A model generated the notes under the pieces. That model saw only the letters and a program-made list of their open reading frames with translations, was not told the DNA's origin and did not search any database. Position numbers and translations under genes: made by a program. A stretch of 64,000 nucleotides of DNA, taken from NCBI GenBank assembly GCA_026991575.1, contig JALXBF010000181.1, positions 1 through 64,000 on the forward strand. The letters run 5' to 3'. Positions 1 through 8,705 of this stretch are shown in pieces. The first letter of the stretch is position 1, and each line of letters begins with the position of its first letter. The DNA comes from Planctomycetota bacterium. GTDB lineage: Bacteria > Planctomycetota > Planctomycetia > JALXBF01.

Positions 1-2530
1 TGACCGTGTAAGGGGCAGGGTGGCTCCGGACGATCACGACGAAGACGATCACCAGCCCCAGGCTGCCGAGCGCGAGCAGCCACTCTCCGGGCAGCCCCGC
101 GATCAGGGCCAGCCCGCCCAGGCCGCCCAAGCCACCCAGGCCCCCGCCGAAGCCAAAGGCGCCGATCGGTACCACCAGATCGGCCACCGGATAAACCTTG
201 GTGACCAACGTGTCGGCTGCTTTGGTCTCGGTCGTGATCAGCAGCACGTCATCTTGGACGATGTAGGCCAGACCCACCTGGGACAACGCCAGCTTCAACG
301 CGCTGCGTAGCGGGATCTGCTCAACCTCGATCGTAATCGGGTCCTCAGTAGACAGCCCTTCCTCTTCGATCGCTGCCCGATCCAGGACAATGTTGATGCC
401 GGTCTGCTCACGCAGCAACGATACGACTTCGTCAAGCGGGGTTTCCTGGTACGACAGCGTCACCGGGCTGTCCAGCGCCTCCATAATCCGCTGTTCCGCC
501 TCGCTCGGAGACGACAGGTCGATGGATGCCCATTTGCGCAACCGCCGCTCCGACATCTCGATCCACCACTGCGGATCCGGGTACTCGACCGGCGGCTCAT
601 CTGGGAACGGAATGTGCGACTTGTCCACTTCCAGCCAGGTCAACAGCGTCCGGTAGCGGCGGAAGTCACGCAGGTCGAAGATCTCCGACAGGTTCGCTAG
701 GACCTGGGCGTGGAATCGGGCGACGAGCAGGATCTCGGTGCTCGGGTCCACTGCAAACACGCGCGTCACCAACACCTTGTTTGCTGGTCCGGTCGGCCAG
801 CGGGCGCCCAGCGTGGGATCGACCACCAGCGCCATGCGTGCCCGTTCCAGCGCTTCGCGCAGACGCCGCTCATCCATCAGCTGCTCGAAGTCGCGCATCG
901 TCTGATCGAGCTCGGTCTGCCGCTGAAGCAGTTCACGCTGCAGGCGGTCGATCTCGGCCAGTTGCGCTTCGCGCCGCAGCCGCTCTGCTTCCTCTGCCTG
1001 CTGACGTTCGGTCTCCCGATAGGCCAGCCGCAGCCGGGCATCGACCTGGCGGCGCAACCGGACCCGCACTGCCTCCGGTACGTCGACCGCCGCCTCAATC
1101 CGCTGCAGCGTCAGCTTCAGCAACTCGACGGCACTGGCCGGCTCACCCTGAGCGATCAGCGCGCGAGCCTCTTGCAGGTCCCGGCTCACCATTGCCTGAA
1201 GCTGCTGAATACGGATCCGTTCCCTCTCCTGAGCTCGCTCGATCGTCACCGGCGGTGTCTCCTGGCCCTGCTGGCCGCCTTGCTCAGCCTCCTGACCGGG
1301 CTCCTCCCCTTGCTGCTGCTGGCCTTGCTGACGCAGCAGCGCCACCTTCTTCAGACCGGCCTTTGCTTCTAGGTTGAACGGGTCCTGAGCTAGCGCCCGG
1401 CGGAAGAATTCCTCCGCCGTGTCGGGCAGGTTGCGGGCCAGGGCGTGGTAACCAAGTCCGACCAGCTGGTTCGTTGTCGACGCATAGCTGACCTGGATCC
1501 AACGCAGCGCCTGGCTGCTGCCGCTAATCATGGCGTTGGGTCTGGCAGACCAATCTGACCAGAGCTGCGGCAGAAAGACGGTCTCGGGGCTGGAGTTCGG
1601 TATCGTCACGACCGCTTCAAGCCGGACACGTTGGTTGCCCACGGTGCCCGCCAGCCTCAGGCGGATCCGCTCGAGTGGCCGGTTCGACACAACCAACAGC
1701 AACGCCTCTTGGCCGCTGCGCAACGCAGTGAGCCGAGCCGGCAGGTGACGGAGCTCTTGCGGCTCGAACTCGCAGCGCTCCACGTACATGACCGGCGTCA
1801 TGACAGTGCCGGCCAGGCGGCGCGCCAGTTTCGTGGGCGACTTGCTATCTTCGGCAACAAACGCGCCACCGGTCCGCAGTGCCAGCTGTTCCAGCAGGGC
1901 ATCGTCGCGCTGGCTTCCCACTGGCACGGTGCTCAACACGACCCTGGCCCTCGCCAGCTCGGCGAGAACCGTCTCTGCCTCCGCAGGCAGCACGACCCGT
2001 TCAGTCTGAAGCCCATCCCCGATGTAGATCACATGGAGCGGCTCGCTGCTTGCCGAGGCCAGCCTAATCAGCTGACGCAGCATCGCGACCGTGTCGCTGG
2101 TGCCCAGCGGCGTCTGCTGGTCCAGGAGGGCCAGCGCGTGAGCCAGCGAACGGCTGCCAGGTGCGGCAGGTTCGCTGTTCAGCAGGACCAGCTCGCGGTT
2201 TGCCGTGGCTAGCTGGACACGCACATGGGCAGGCAAAACGGACGCCAGCTGGCGGACGAGCTGCCGCGTGAATTTCCACGCCTCGCCCGCCTGGCTACCG
2301 GAACTGTCCGCTACGATGAGCAAACGGTCCGAGACCAGCGCGGCGTGCTTTTGCAGCGACGCCCGCACCGAAAGCGCCACGTACGTGCTGCCGTCCTTGG
2401 CCTGGTAGGCCTTCGCCGCTACGGTTAGCGTTTCGTCCCCGCCGGCAGCCACCCGCGGAAGGATGCCAGGGATTGCTGCCAGGCCAACCGCCAGGAAGGC
2501 TACGGCCACTAGCTTGCTGCGTCGTGACAT
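1..2530 (-). CDS. vWA domain / coiled-coil / secretin short (STN) domain protein, 3' end outside window
   Basis: Open reading frame from ATG at 2530 through the left edge (843 codons visible, no stop), so C-terminally partial here. Residues 1-29 form a signal peptide or anchor. A von Willebrand factor A domain follows, with a complete-looking MIDAS: D-x-S-x-S at residues 75-79, a downstream Thr in LGTSDT and an Asp in YIGDG. A TPR-like stretch (about 380-420), a Gln/Glu-rich linker and a long charged coiled coil (about 450-620) come next. Near residues 685-765 lies an STN-like domain (PLDEVVSLLREQTGINIVLD), then YPVADLVVPI, a Gly/Leu-rich linker and a hydrophobic segment (LGLVIVFVVIV) close to the edge. 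Similar vWA-plus-STN proteins are known in planctomycetes without assigned function. Role in surface assembly or adhesion is inference. No good Shine-Dalgarno precedes the ATG, so the exact start is uncertain. Confidence 0.8.
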   Translation of the reverse strand, partial: MSRRSKLVAVAFLAVGLAAIPGILPRVAAGGDETLTVAAKAYQAKDGSTYVALSVRASLQKHAALVSDRLLIVADSSGSQAGEAWKFTRQLVRQLASVLPAHVRVQLATANRELVLLNSEPAAPGSRSLAHALALLDQQTPLGTSDTVAMLRQLIRLASASSEPLHVIYIGDGLQTERVVLPAEAETVLAELARARVVLSTVPVGSQRDDALLEQLALRTGGAFVAEDSKSPTKLARRLAGTVMTPVMYVERCEFEPQELRHLPARLTALRSGQEALLLVVSNRPLERIRLRLAGTVGNQRVRLEAVVTIPNSSPETVFLPQLWSDWSARPNAMISGSSQALRWIQVSYASTTNQLVGLGYHALARNLPDTAEEFFRRALAQDPFNLEAKAGLKKVALLRQQGQQQQGEEPGQEAEQGGQQGQETPPVTIERAQERERIRIQQLQAMVSRDLQEARALIAQGEPASAVELLKLTLQRIEAAVDVPEAVRVRLRRQVDARLRLAYRETERQQAEEAERLRREAQLAEIDRLQRELLQRQTELDQTMRDFEQLMDERRLREALERARMALVVDPTLGARWPTGPANKVLVTRVFAVDPSTEILLVARFHAQVLANLSEIFDLRDFRRYRTLLTWLEVDKSHIPFPDEPPVEYPDPQWWIEMSERRLRKWASIDLSSPSEAEQRIMEALDSPVTLSYQETPLDEVVSLLREQTGINIVLDRAAIEEEGLSTEDPITIEVEQIPLRSALKLALSQVGLAYIVQDDVLLITTETKAADTLVTKVYPVADLVVPIGAFGFGGGLGGLGGLGGLALIAGLPGEWLLALGSLGLVIVFVVIVRSHPAPYTV

Positions 2531-2652
2531 GCCTGCGGACTCCCGGATACGCGTGCGTGTGCCAGGTCTAACTCTAGCGTTGCTTGCCGGTTATACGACT
2601 TCGCTCGGGCCGATGCGCCCCATACAAGTGTACCGGACGCAGCTTCGCCCGC

Positions 2653-2675
2653 CAGGCACGGCGGGGCCGTGCCTG
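2653..2675. repeat. 10-bp perfect inverted repeat with 3-nt loop
   Basis: CAGGCACGGC and GCCGTGCCTG flank a GGG loop. It lies between two divergent starts, so it is not positioned as a terminator of either neighbour. It could be an operator or an mRNA leader hairpin of the leftward vWA gene. Function is inference. Confidence 0.6.
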
Positions 2676-2718
2676 CTACGGTACTAGTCGATGGTAACGG
2701 GGATGGGTTCACGCGTCT

Positions 2719-2743
2719 GCCCGGGCTCGGCCGCGGCCCGGGC
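2719..2743. repeat. Twice-repeated palindrome GCCCGGGC
   Basis: The self-complementary octamer GCCCGGGC occurs at 2719-2726 and again at 2736-2743, separated by 9 nt. The two copies can pair with each other as an 8-bp stem. A protein-binding site or a chance GC-rich structure are both possible. Confidence 0.4.
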
Positions 2744-2873
2744 TGGATAGACGGACCGGGTAAGCTGTAGGGAATCTGAGGTCGGCACGGGGGGCGGAGT
2801 CCGCGGAGCTGCCGGCCGCGGTACACTTGCTTGCCCTGAGCCACCCACGGCGACTACACCGGAGGACAACACG

Positions 2874-3650
2874 ATGCTCAAAGGTCGACTTCTGCTCTGT
2901 TGGGCAGCTGGCCTGGTTGTTGGCTTTGTAGCGGCCTGGCTACTATTGGCCGCGTCTGCTCGGTCGGGCAGCACAATGGTCGCCCGGTCAGGCCGGTTGT
3001 TGGGCGTGCCCGTGCTGGCGGCGGGCGTGCTGCAACGAGCCGACCGGTCGCCGTTCCTTCGAGGCCTGACGCTGGAACGTAGCCCGCTGGCGAAGGACGA
3101 GTTCGAACGGCGTGTTCTAGGCGTGATCGCGGAGTTGGAGCGGGGACCCTGGTACGCGAACGTGCCGCAGCGCGACGGCCGTTTCCTGAGGCAGATCACC
3201 GAGGCGATCGCAGCACAGTACGTTGTCGAGATTGGTACGTCCAGCGGATACTCGGGCTTATGGTTTGCGCTGGCACTAAAACGAACCGGCGGCAAGCTGT
3301 ACACGCATGAGATCGACCCTGAGCGGATCCGGATAGCGCGGCACAACTTCCGAAAGGCGGGCGTCGAAGATCTGATCGAGATCATCCCCGGCGATGCTCA
3401 CCAGACGGTGTTACGGCACGAAGGGCCCATCGATCTGGTCTTCATCGATGCTGATAAGCCGGGCTATCCAGACTACCTGGAGAAGTTGCTGCCGAAGGTG
3501 CGGCCCGGAGGTGTGATCCTTGCGCACAACATGCGTCGGCCGGCGCCGAGCCCCGAGTACGTTGAGGCCGTGACCACGTCGCCGGAACTGGAGACGACCT
3601 TCCTGTTCATGGACGCGGCCGGCATGGCGTTTACGATCAAGAAGCGGTAA
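2874..3650 (+). CDS. Membrane-anchored class I SAM O-methyltransferase-like protein
   Basis: 258 residues; the ATG is preceded by GGAGGA with 7-nt spacing, which fixes the start. Residues 7-27 form a single membrane segment, so the catalytic part is tethered to the membrane. The Rossmann fold shows motif I as VVEIGTSSGYSG (about 117-128), an acidic residue after the next strand (HEID, about 145-148), FIDADK (190-195) and PGGVILAHNM (211-220). This matches the catechol/caffeoyl-CoA O-methyltransferase family (Methyltransf_3), except that the usual D-N pair after the PGG turn is H-N here, so one expected metal ligand is changed. The gene ends 13 nt before the permease, so the two are probably cotranscribed. 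Substrate unknown. Confidence 0.85.
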   Translation: MLKGRLLLCWAAGLVVGFVAAWLLLAASARSGSTMVARSGRLLGVPVLAAGVLQRADRSPFLRGLTLERSPLAKDEFERRVLGVIAELERGPWYANVPQRDGRFLRQITEAIAAQYVVEIGTSSGYSGLWFALALKRTGGKLYTHEIDPERIRIARHNFRKAGVEDLIEIIPGDAHQTVLRHEGPIDLVFIDADKPGYPDYLEKLLPKVRPGGVILAHNMRRPAPSPEYVEAVTTSPELETTFLFMDAAGMAFTIKKR

Positions 3651-3663
3651 CCGGAGGGATGCC

Positions 3664-5103
3664 GTGGCACGCCAGCAGGATGCGGTCATCGTCGTACGGC
3701 CGTCGCTATCGATGTGGGATGCGATCAGCATCATCGTAGGCATCGTCATCGGCACGGCCATCTTCCGCAGTGCTCCGATGGTGTTCCAGAATGCCACCTC
3801 GCCGCTGGCGGCGCTGGGCATCTGGGCATTCGGTGGCTTCCTGTCGCTGATGGGAGCCTACTGCTACGCTGAGCTGGCGACAGCGTTTCCGCGAATGGGT
3901 GGCGAGTATGAGTTTCTCCGCCGCGCGTACGGCGGTTGGATGGGTTTTCTGTTCGCCTGGGCTCAGCTCATCGTTGTGCTGACCGGCTCCATTGCTAGCG
4001 TGGCCTATGCGTTTGCCGACTACGCTGCAGCCACGTTCGGGGGCGGTGACCGGGCCGTGCTGTTGTTGTCGGCCGGTATTATCGTGGTGCTGAGCGTCAC
4101 GAATGCTGCGGGCATTGTCTTTGGCAAAGTGGTCCAGAACGTGCTCAGCGTCCTGAAGATCGCGGCTCTGGTGATTGTCTGCGCCGTGGCGGCCTGGTGG
4201 GGTGAGCCGGCACGGCTGAGTGGGCCGAGCCTGCCGCTGGAGGGACCCGGCTTCGGGCTCGCGCTCGTGTTCGTGCTCTACGCGTATGGCGGCTGGAACG
4301 AGTGTGCGTTTGTGGCGGCCGAGATCAAGGACCGCAACCGCGACCTGCCTCGAGCGCTGCTCGGCGGCCTGGCCGCGATCACCGTGCTCTACCTTCTGGT
4401 TAATGCTGCCTACGTCGCCGTGCTCGGCTTCGACGGTGCCCGCTCAACCAAGACGCCCGCGGCCGATGTCCTCCAGCACGTGTTCGGCGCTACGGCGGGC
4501 CGCATCGTCAGCGCAATGATCATGCTCTCGGCCGCCGGTGCCATCAACGGCATGATTCTTACCAGCGCCCGCGTCTACGTCGCGCTCGGGCACGATCACC
4601 CGACGCTGTCGCGACTGGCCCGTTGGGATCCCGACCGCGCGGCCCCCCTGACGGCACTGGCCGTGCAGGCGATCCTGTCGCTGGCTTTCGTGCTGGTGGT
4701 CGGCAGCGCGACAGGACGAACCCTGCTGGACCGAACACTTGCCGCACTCGGGCTGCCTACGATCCCGTGGCAGCAGTACCAGGGGGGGTTCGAGGCACTG
4801 GTGGCGGGCACTGCCCCGGTGTTCTGGTTCTTCTTCTTCTTGAGCGGCACCACGGTTGTCGTGCTGCGGTACAAGTACCCGGACGTGCCGCGGCCATTCC
4901 GCGTGCCGTTCTATCCGCTGCCGGTGCTGATCTTTTGCACAAGCTGCCTGTACATGCTGTATTCGGCGATCGCCTACGCACGCTACCTGACGCTGATCGG
5001 CCTGGCACCCCTTGCACTCGGGATACCGGTCCTGATCGCCGATGTCTGCATCAGGCGTAGGACCGAGCAAAAGGCCGGGACAGATCAGGCAGCGACCGGC
5101 TGA
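3664..5103 (+). CDS. APC-superfamily amino acid permease
   Basis: 479 residues beginning with GTG; CGGAGGG lies just upstream. About twelve hydrophobic segments span the whole protein. The first membrane segment carries VGIVIGTAIF, an equivalent of the APC G-x-G-I-G-x-G-I-F motif, and segment 2 leads into YAELATAFPRMGGEYEFLRR, a classic APC consensus with the P-x-x-G-G-x-Y pattern. Length is normal for the family. It probably exchanges or imports an amino acid or polyamine across the inner membrane; substrate cannot be read from sequence. It follows the anchored methyltransferase by 13 nt and its last 19 nt overlap the end of the convergent asparagine synthase gene. Confidence 0.9.
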   Translation: MARQQDAVIVVRPSLSMWDAISIIVGIVIGTAIFRSAPMVFQNATSPLAALGIWAFGGFLSLMGAYCYAELATAFPRMGGEYEFLRRAYGGWMGFLFAWAQLIVVLTGSIASVAYAFADYAAATFGGGDRAVLLLSAGIIVVLSVTNAAGIVFGKVVQNVLSVLKIAALVIVCAVAAWWGEPARLSGPSLPLEGPGFGLALVFVLYAYGGWNECAFVAAEIKDRNRDLPRALLGGLAAITVLYLLVNAAYVAVLGFDGARSTKTPAADVLQHVFGATAGRIVSAMIMLSAAGAINGMILTSARVYVALGHDHPTLSRLARWDPDRAAPLTALAVQAILSLAFVLVVGSATGRTLLDRTLAALGLPTIPWQQYQGGFEALVAGTAPVFWFFFFLSGTTVVVLRYKYPDVPRPFRVPFYPLPVLIFCTSCLYMLYSAIAYARYLTLIGLAPLALGIPVLIADVCIRRRTEQKAGTDQAATG

Positions 5104-6989
5104 GGGGCGTCGTAATGGACACGATGCCACATCTCAAGCATCAGCAGGCACCAGAGCCGGTAGCTGTGATCCCAAGTGCCGGCGATGTGTTCTTCCACCA
5201 GGCGTTCCAGCACGGCCGGCTCAAAGTAACCTCGCTCCCGCGCGGTTCGATCCAGCAGCACGTCGCGAAGCAGCTCGGCCAACGGCCCGCGGAACCAACT
5301 GTCCAGCGGCACGCCGAAGCCCATCTTCGGGCGGCGCCGCAGCCGGGGCGGAAAGAACCGAGCAAACGCCTCCTTCAATAACCGCTTACCCTCCAGTCCC
5401 TGCATCTTCAGCCGCAGCGGCAACTGCACGGCCAGCTCCACGACGTGGTGGTCCAAGAAAGGACTGCGGCACTCCAGGCCGTGAGCCATACTGGCGATGT
5501 CAACCTTGGTCAGCAGATCGCACGGCAAGTAGCTGAAAAGGTCCACGAGCGTTGTCCGCGTCACGAAGTCACGCGGTGGCAGCGACCGGTACAGCGAAAG
5601 CAGGAACTGCTCGGGAGCGTCCGCCAACTTCGACACGAAGTCTACCGTGTACAACTCGGCCCGGCGCGTCTGGTCGAAGATCACAATCCACTGCAAGTAC
5701 CGCTCCTCGGGCGGTAACCGCAACGCGGCCATGAGCTTCTTCAGCCGTCGCCGCCTCGACTTCTGCCGCACCGAAGCCGGCAGGTAGCGCCACAACGGAT
5801 TGGCGATCGTGGCACGTAGCGGAGTGGGCAACCGGTCAAACCATCCGCCCAGTCGTACGGCCCGGTACCGGGGATAACCGGCAAAGAGCTCATCGCCGGC
5901 GTCGCCGGTCAGGGCCACGGTCACATGTTGTCTGGTCCACTGCGATAGCAAGAAGGTGGGGATGGCGGAGCTGTCCCCAAAAGGCTCATCATAGTGCCAC
6001 GCCAGCCGGTCGACCATCTCCAGCGCTTCAGGCCGCACGACAAGTTCGTGGTGTTCCGTGCCGAGATGTCGGGCAGCTTCCGCCGCATAGCGACGCTCGT
6101 CAAACTCCGGCTGGTCAAAGCCGATGCAGAAAGTCTGCACCGGGCGATCGCTCAGCTCTTGCATTAGGCCGACGACGATGGTCGAGTCGATACCCCCGGA
6201 AAGAAACGCTCCCAGGGGCACGTCGCTGATCATCCGTAACTCGGTCGCCTCACGCAGCGTAGCCTGCAGCCGCTCGGCGGCTTCCGCCGGCGTGATGTCG
6301 GTCCGCTCTACATCGACCGGCGGCTGCCAGTAGCGGGCAAGGCGCAACTGGCCGTCACGCCAGACAGCGTAGTGCGCAGGAGGCAGCTTGCGGATGCGAC
6401 GGTAGATCGTGTGGGGGTGCGGGATGTACTGGTAGGTCAGGAAGTGATCGATGGCGGTCGGGTTGAGCTCGCGCGGGACGATCGGCAGGCGGGCCAGAGC
6501 CTTCAGCTCGCTGGCAAACACGATCCGATGACCGTCCTCATAGTAGACCAACGGCTTCTGGCCCAGGCGGTCGCGAGCGAGGAAGAGCTGCTGGCGAGCA
6601 GCGTCCCAGAGGGCAAAGGCAAACATGCCGCGCAGTCGTCGGAGGCAGTCGGTTCCTTCCTCTTCATACAGGTGCACCAGAACTTCGGTGTCGCTCTGTG
6701 TGCGGAAGCGGTGGCCGGCAGCCTCCAGCCGCCGACGTAACGCACGGTAGTTGTAGATTTCGCCGTTGAAGACCACCCAGACGGAGCCATCCTCGTTGCT
6801 CATCGGTTGGCTGCCGTGGGCCAGGTCAATGATGGCCAGCCGGCGGAAACCTAGCAGCACGCGATCGCCCCAATAGGTTCCCTCCTCATCCGGGCCGCGG
6901 TGACGTAGCGCGGCAACCGCCTGAGCAAACTGCGCGCGACTAACCGGCGCAGGACCCTCTTTCCAGGCCAGACCGCAGATGCCGCACAT
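5085..6989 (-). CDS. asnB: Glutamine-hydrolysing asparagine synthase family protein (AsnB type)
   Basis: 634 residues. The N-terminal class II glutaminase domain starts MCGICG, so Cys2 becomes the N-terminal nucleophile after Met removal; RGPDEEG (31-37), NGEIYNY (75-81) and the SDTEVL stretch (99-104) complete the glutamine site. The C-terminal synthetase domain has the PP-loop SGGIDS at 264-269. Family members make asparagine from aspartate, but this type also occurs as an amidotransferase in exopolysaccharide loci. The upstream gene on the same strand is a GT4 glycosyltransferase 109 nt away, which favours a polysaccharide role; that is inference. No other asparagine synthase is visible in the window for comparison. 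The 3' end overlaps the convergent permease gene by 19 nt. Confidence 0.93.
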   Translation of the reverse strand: MCGICGLAWKEGPAPVSRAQFAQAVAALRHRGPDEEGTYWGDRVLLGFRRLAIIDLAHGSQPMSNEDGSVWVVFNGEIYNYRALRRRLEAAGHRFRTQSDTEVLVHLYEEEGTDCLRRLRGMFAFALWDAARQQLFLARDRLGQKPLVYYEDGHRIVFASELKALARLPIVPRELNPTAIDHFLTYQYIPHPHTIYRRIRKLPPAHYAVWRDGQLRLARYWQPPVDVERTDITPAEAAERLQATLREATELRMISDVPLGAFLSGGIDSTIVVGLMQELSDRPVQTFCIGFDQPEFDERRYAAEAARHLGTEHHELVVRPEALEMVDRLAWHYDEPFGDSSAIPTFLLSQWTRQHVTVALTGDAGDELFAGYPRYRAVRLGGWFDRLPTPLRATIANPLWRYLPASVRQKSRRRRLKKLMAALRLPPEERYLQWIVIFDQTRRAELYTVDFVSKLADAPEQFLLSLYRSLPPRDFVTRTTLVDLFSYLPCDLLTKVDIASMAHGLECRSPFLDHHVVELAVQLPLRLKMQGLEGKRLLKEAFARFFPPRLRRRPKMGFGVPLDSWFRGPLAELLRDVLLDRTARERGYFEPAVLERLVEEHIAGTWDHSYRLWCLLMLEMWHRVHYDAPQPVAA

Positions 6990-7098
6990 CGATGGTCGTC
7001 GCTCTCATGAGTTGCTTCGGCGCTGATCCGTTCAGCGAACCGAGACGGTACCTTCTGCAGGGGGCGTCTGGGGGAAACGGCCCGCAGCTGTCCGCTTC

Positions 7099-8310
7099 TC
7101 ACAAAAGGGCTGCCCGAATGCCACCGGCAGGCACAGGACGTACCGACAGCTCGCGCTGGCCTTCCGGTTCGTAAGCCTTCTGCCACGCGGGCAATCCGCG
7201 TGCTCCCTGCTGAAGCAGCTCCGTATAAAGCCTTACGTGGGCGGACACCATCCGTTCGACGGTGAATTGGCTGCGCACCAGCGTACGGCCGGCATCACCC
7301 ATGCGGCGCCGCAACGCCGGGTCGTCCAGCAGCTGGTTGATCCGCTTGGCCATCTGTGCCCGGTCCCCGACCGGAACCAGATAGCCCGTGATCCCATCAC
7401 GCACAACCTCACGGGTGCCAGGGATCGCCGTGGCGACCACAGGTAGCCCGGCTGCCATTGCCTCCAGTACGCAGTTCGGCATGCCTTCGTACTCGCTGGG
7501 TAGCACGAGCACATCCAACGCAGCAAGTAGCTCGGGTACGTCGTTGCGGTGCCCTAGGAAAAGGGTCCGTTCGCCCATACCGACATCGCGGGCATACTGT
7601 TGAAGCTCCTCCCGCAGCGGGCCATCACCGATGATCACGAGCCTGATCTGGGGCTTGATGTTGCGGACGATGTCACATGCCCAGATCAGGTCCCGGACAC
7701 GCTTCTGGGGCCAGAGCCGACCGACGAAGCCAACCACGAGGTGTTCGTCGCAGAGACCCAGTTCAGCGCGTTTGGCACGCCGTGACACGAACGCGGGGCG
7801 TTCCTCGTCGGGCAGTGCATTGGGGATCACGACCATCTTCTCCTCTGGAATGCCGACGCGGTCGCGGTAGAACTCAAGCACGCCGCGGGAGTTGACCACG
7901 ATGCGGTCGGTGTAGCGCAGCAGGAGACGGTCGAGCTGGAAGTGCAGGGGACCCTTCCAGTGGTCGGCACACCGTTCGGTGGCAACGAGTGGTCGCAGCC
8001 GGAGGCTGGCAGCAGCTAGTCGGCCGTAGCTGTTGGCAGCAAAAAGCCACGTGTGGACCAGATCATAGCGGCCACCGCGGAGCTTCTGTCGCAACCGCCA
8101 CCAACAGAGTGGGTCTGCTTTGAGTCGTTTGTTGAGCAAGTGGACAGCAATCCCGGCCTCACGCAGACGCTGCTCGTACGGCCCGGTTCGAGTCAGAACG
8201 AGGACCTCCGGCTGAAAGCCGTGCCGGGGTAGGTGGGTTGCCAGAATCGTCAGCTGCTTCTCGGCGCCGCTGCGTTCCAGTGTTGGGATGATCAAGCCGA
8301 TGCGATACAT
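7099..8310 (-). CDS. GT4-family (GT-B) glycosyltransferase
   Basis: 403 residues. The N-terminus IGLIIPTLERSGAEKQL is the usual first strand and glycine-rich loop of GT4 enzymes. The C-terminal Rossmann half contains VVGFVGRLWPQKR (about 192-204), IIGDGPLREEL and the sugar-nucleotide E-x7-E motif (E275 to E283 in the stretch PSEYEGMPNCVLEAMAAG). No membrane segment is present, so it is cytoplasmic or peripheral and would transfer a sugar from a nucleotide donor to a lipid-linked or protein acceptor. It precedes the AsnB-type gene on the same strand. Donor and acceptor are unknown. Confidence 0.92.
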   Translation of the reverse strand: MYRIGLIIPTLERSGAEKQLTILATHLPRHGFQPEVLVLTRTGPYEQRLREAGIAVHLLNKRLKADPLCWWRLRQKLRGGRYDLVHTWLFAANSYGRLAAASLRLRPLVATERCADHWKGPLHFQLDRLLLRYTDRIVVNSRGVLEFYRDRVGIPEEKMVVIPNALPDEERPAFVSRRAKRAELGLCDEHLVVGFVGRLWPQKRVRDLIWACDIVRNIKPQIRLVIIGDGPLREELQQYARDVGMGERTLFLGHRNDVPELLAALDVLVLPSEYEGMPNCVLEAMAAGLPVVATAIPGTREVVRDGITGYLVPVGDRAQMAKRINQLLDDPALRRRMGDAGRTLVRSQFTVERMVSAHVRLYTELLQQGARGLPAWQKAYEPEGQRELSVRPVPAGGIRAALL

Positions 8311-8705
8311 GGGAAGCTGAGTGCTCCGACCGGCTCGGCTGCAGTCATCGGGAGTTCGCCAATCGCACCGCGTTCGGTGTGGGGTCTACCGGCATAGCCA
8401 CCAACCGCTTCGCCCGCGGTAATGGTACCACTCCTTCCCAAACGGGCCTAGGCGACTTGAAGCCTTCGGACCGCGTCCGACCGACCTCGCGCACCGGAGA
8501 CAACCCGCCCCGCCTGCGCGCAATACGCGTGCGCGTCTCGATTACCCAGGCTGCCCGGTCGAACCGATCGACGGTACAGAGCCTGCTGGAATAGCTCGAG
8601 GACTGCGGCTGTACGACACAACGCAGCGGCCGAGACGCCAGAGGCGCCTGGGAGAGCGATAGCATCTTGCTGGGCAAGCCGCTGCAGCCGGCGCACTGCA
8701 ACGGG
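8311..8705. other. Gene-free gap
   Basis: 395 nt between the FG-GAP gene (stop at 8706) and the glycosyltransferase start, both on the minus strand. I see no plausible coding sequence, tRNA or strong perfect hairpin. It should hold the 3' end of the larA/FG-GAP transcript and the promoter of the glycosyltransferase. Confidence 0.5.

Larger units (their letters stand above)
2531..2873. promoter_or_regulatory. Divergent intergenic region with palindromes
   Basis: This gap separates two divergent genes and must hold promoters for both. It contains two strong inverted repeats (listed separately at 2653-2675 and 2719-2743). I could not pick a convincing -35/-10 pair on either strand; a TATAAC lies on the minus strand near 2590 without a matching -35. 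The Shine-Dalgarno of the rightward gene is GGAGGA at 2861-2866. Confidence 0.5.

Noticed and set aside
60-130. Possible frameshift in the vWA/STN gene where the glycine linker turns hydrophobic
   Set aside because: Of the other two frames, one stops almost at once and the other gives an Arg/Ala/Pro-rich sequence; the observed frame gives a credible membrane segment, so it is kept as read.
526-1377. Plus-strand frames in the first 2.5 kb
   Set aside because: All lie opposite the vWA/STN protein, whose frame is open across the whole region and shows clear motifs.
5085-8310. Exopolysaccharide/exosortase locus linking AsnB and the GT4 gene to the exosortase
   Set aside because: The exosortase lies 55 kb away and no other polysaccharide export genes are adjacent to either locus.
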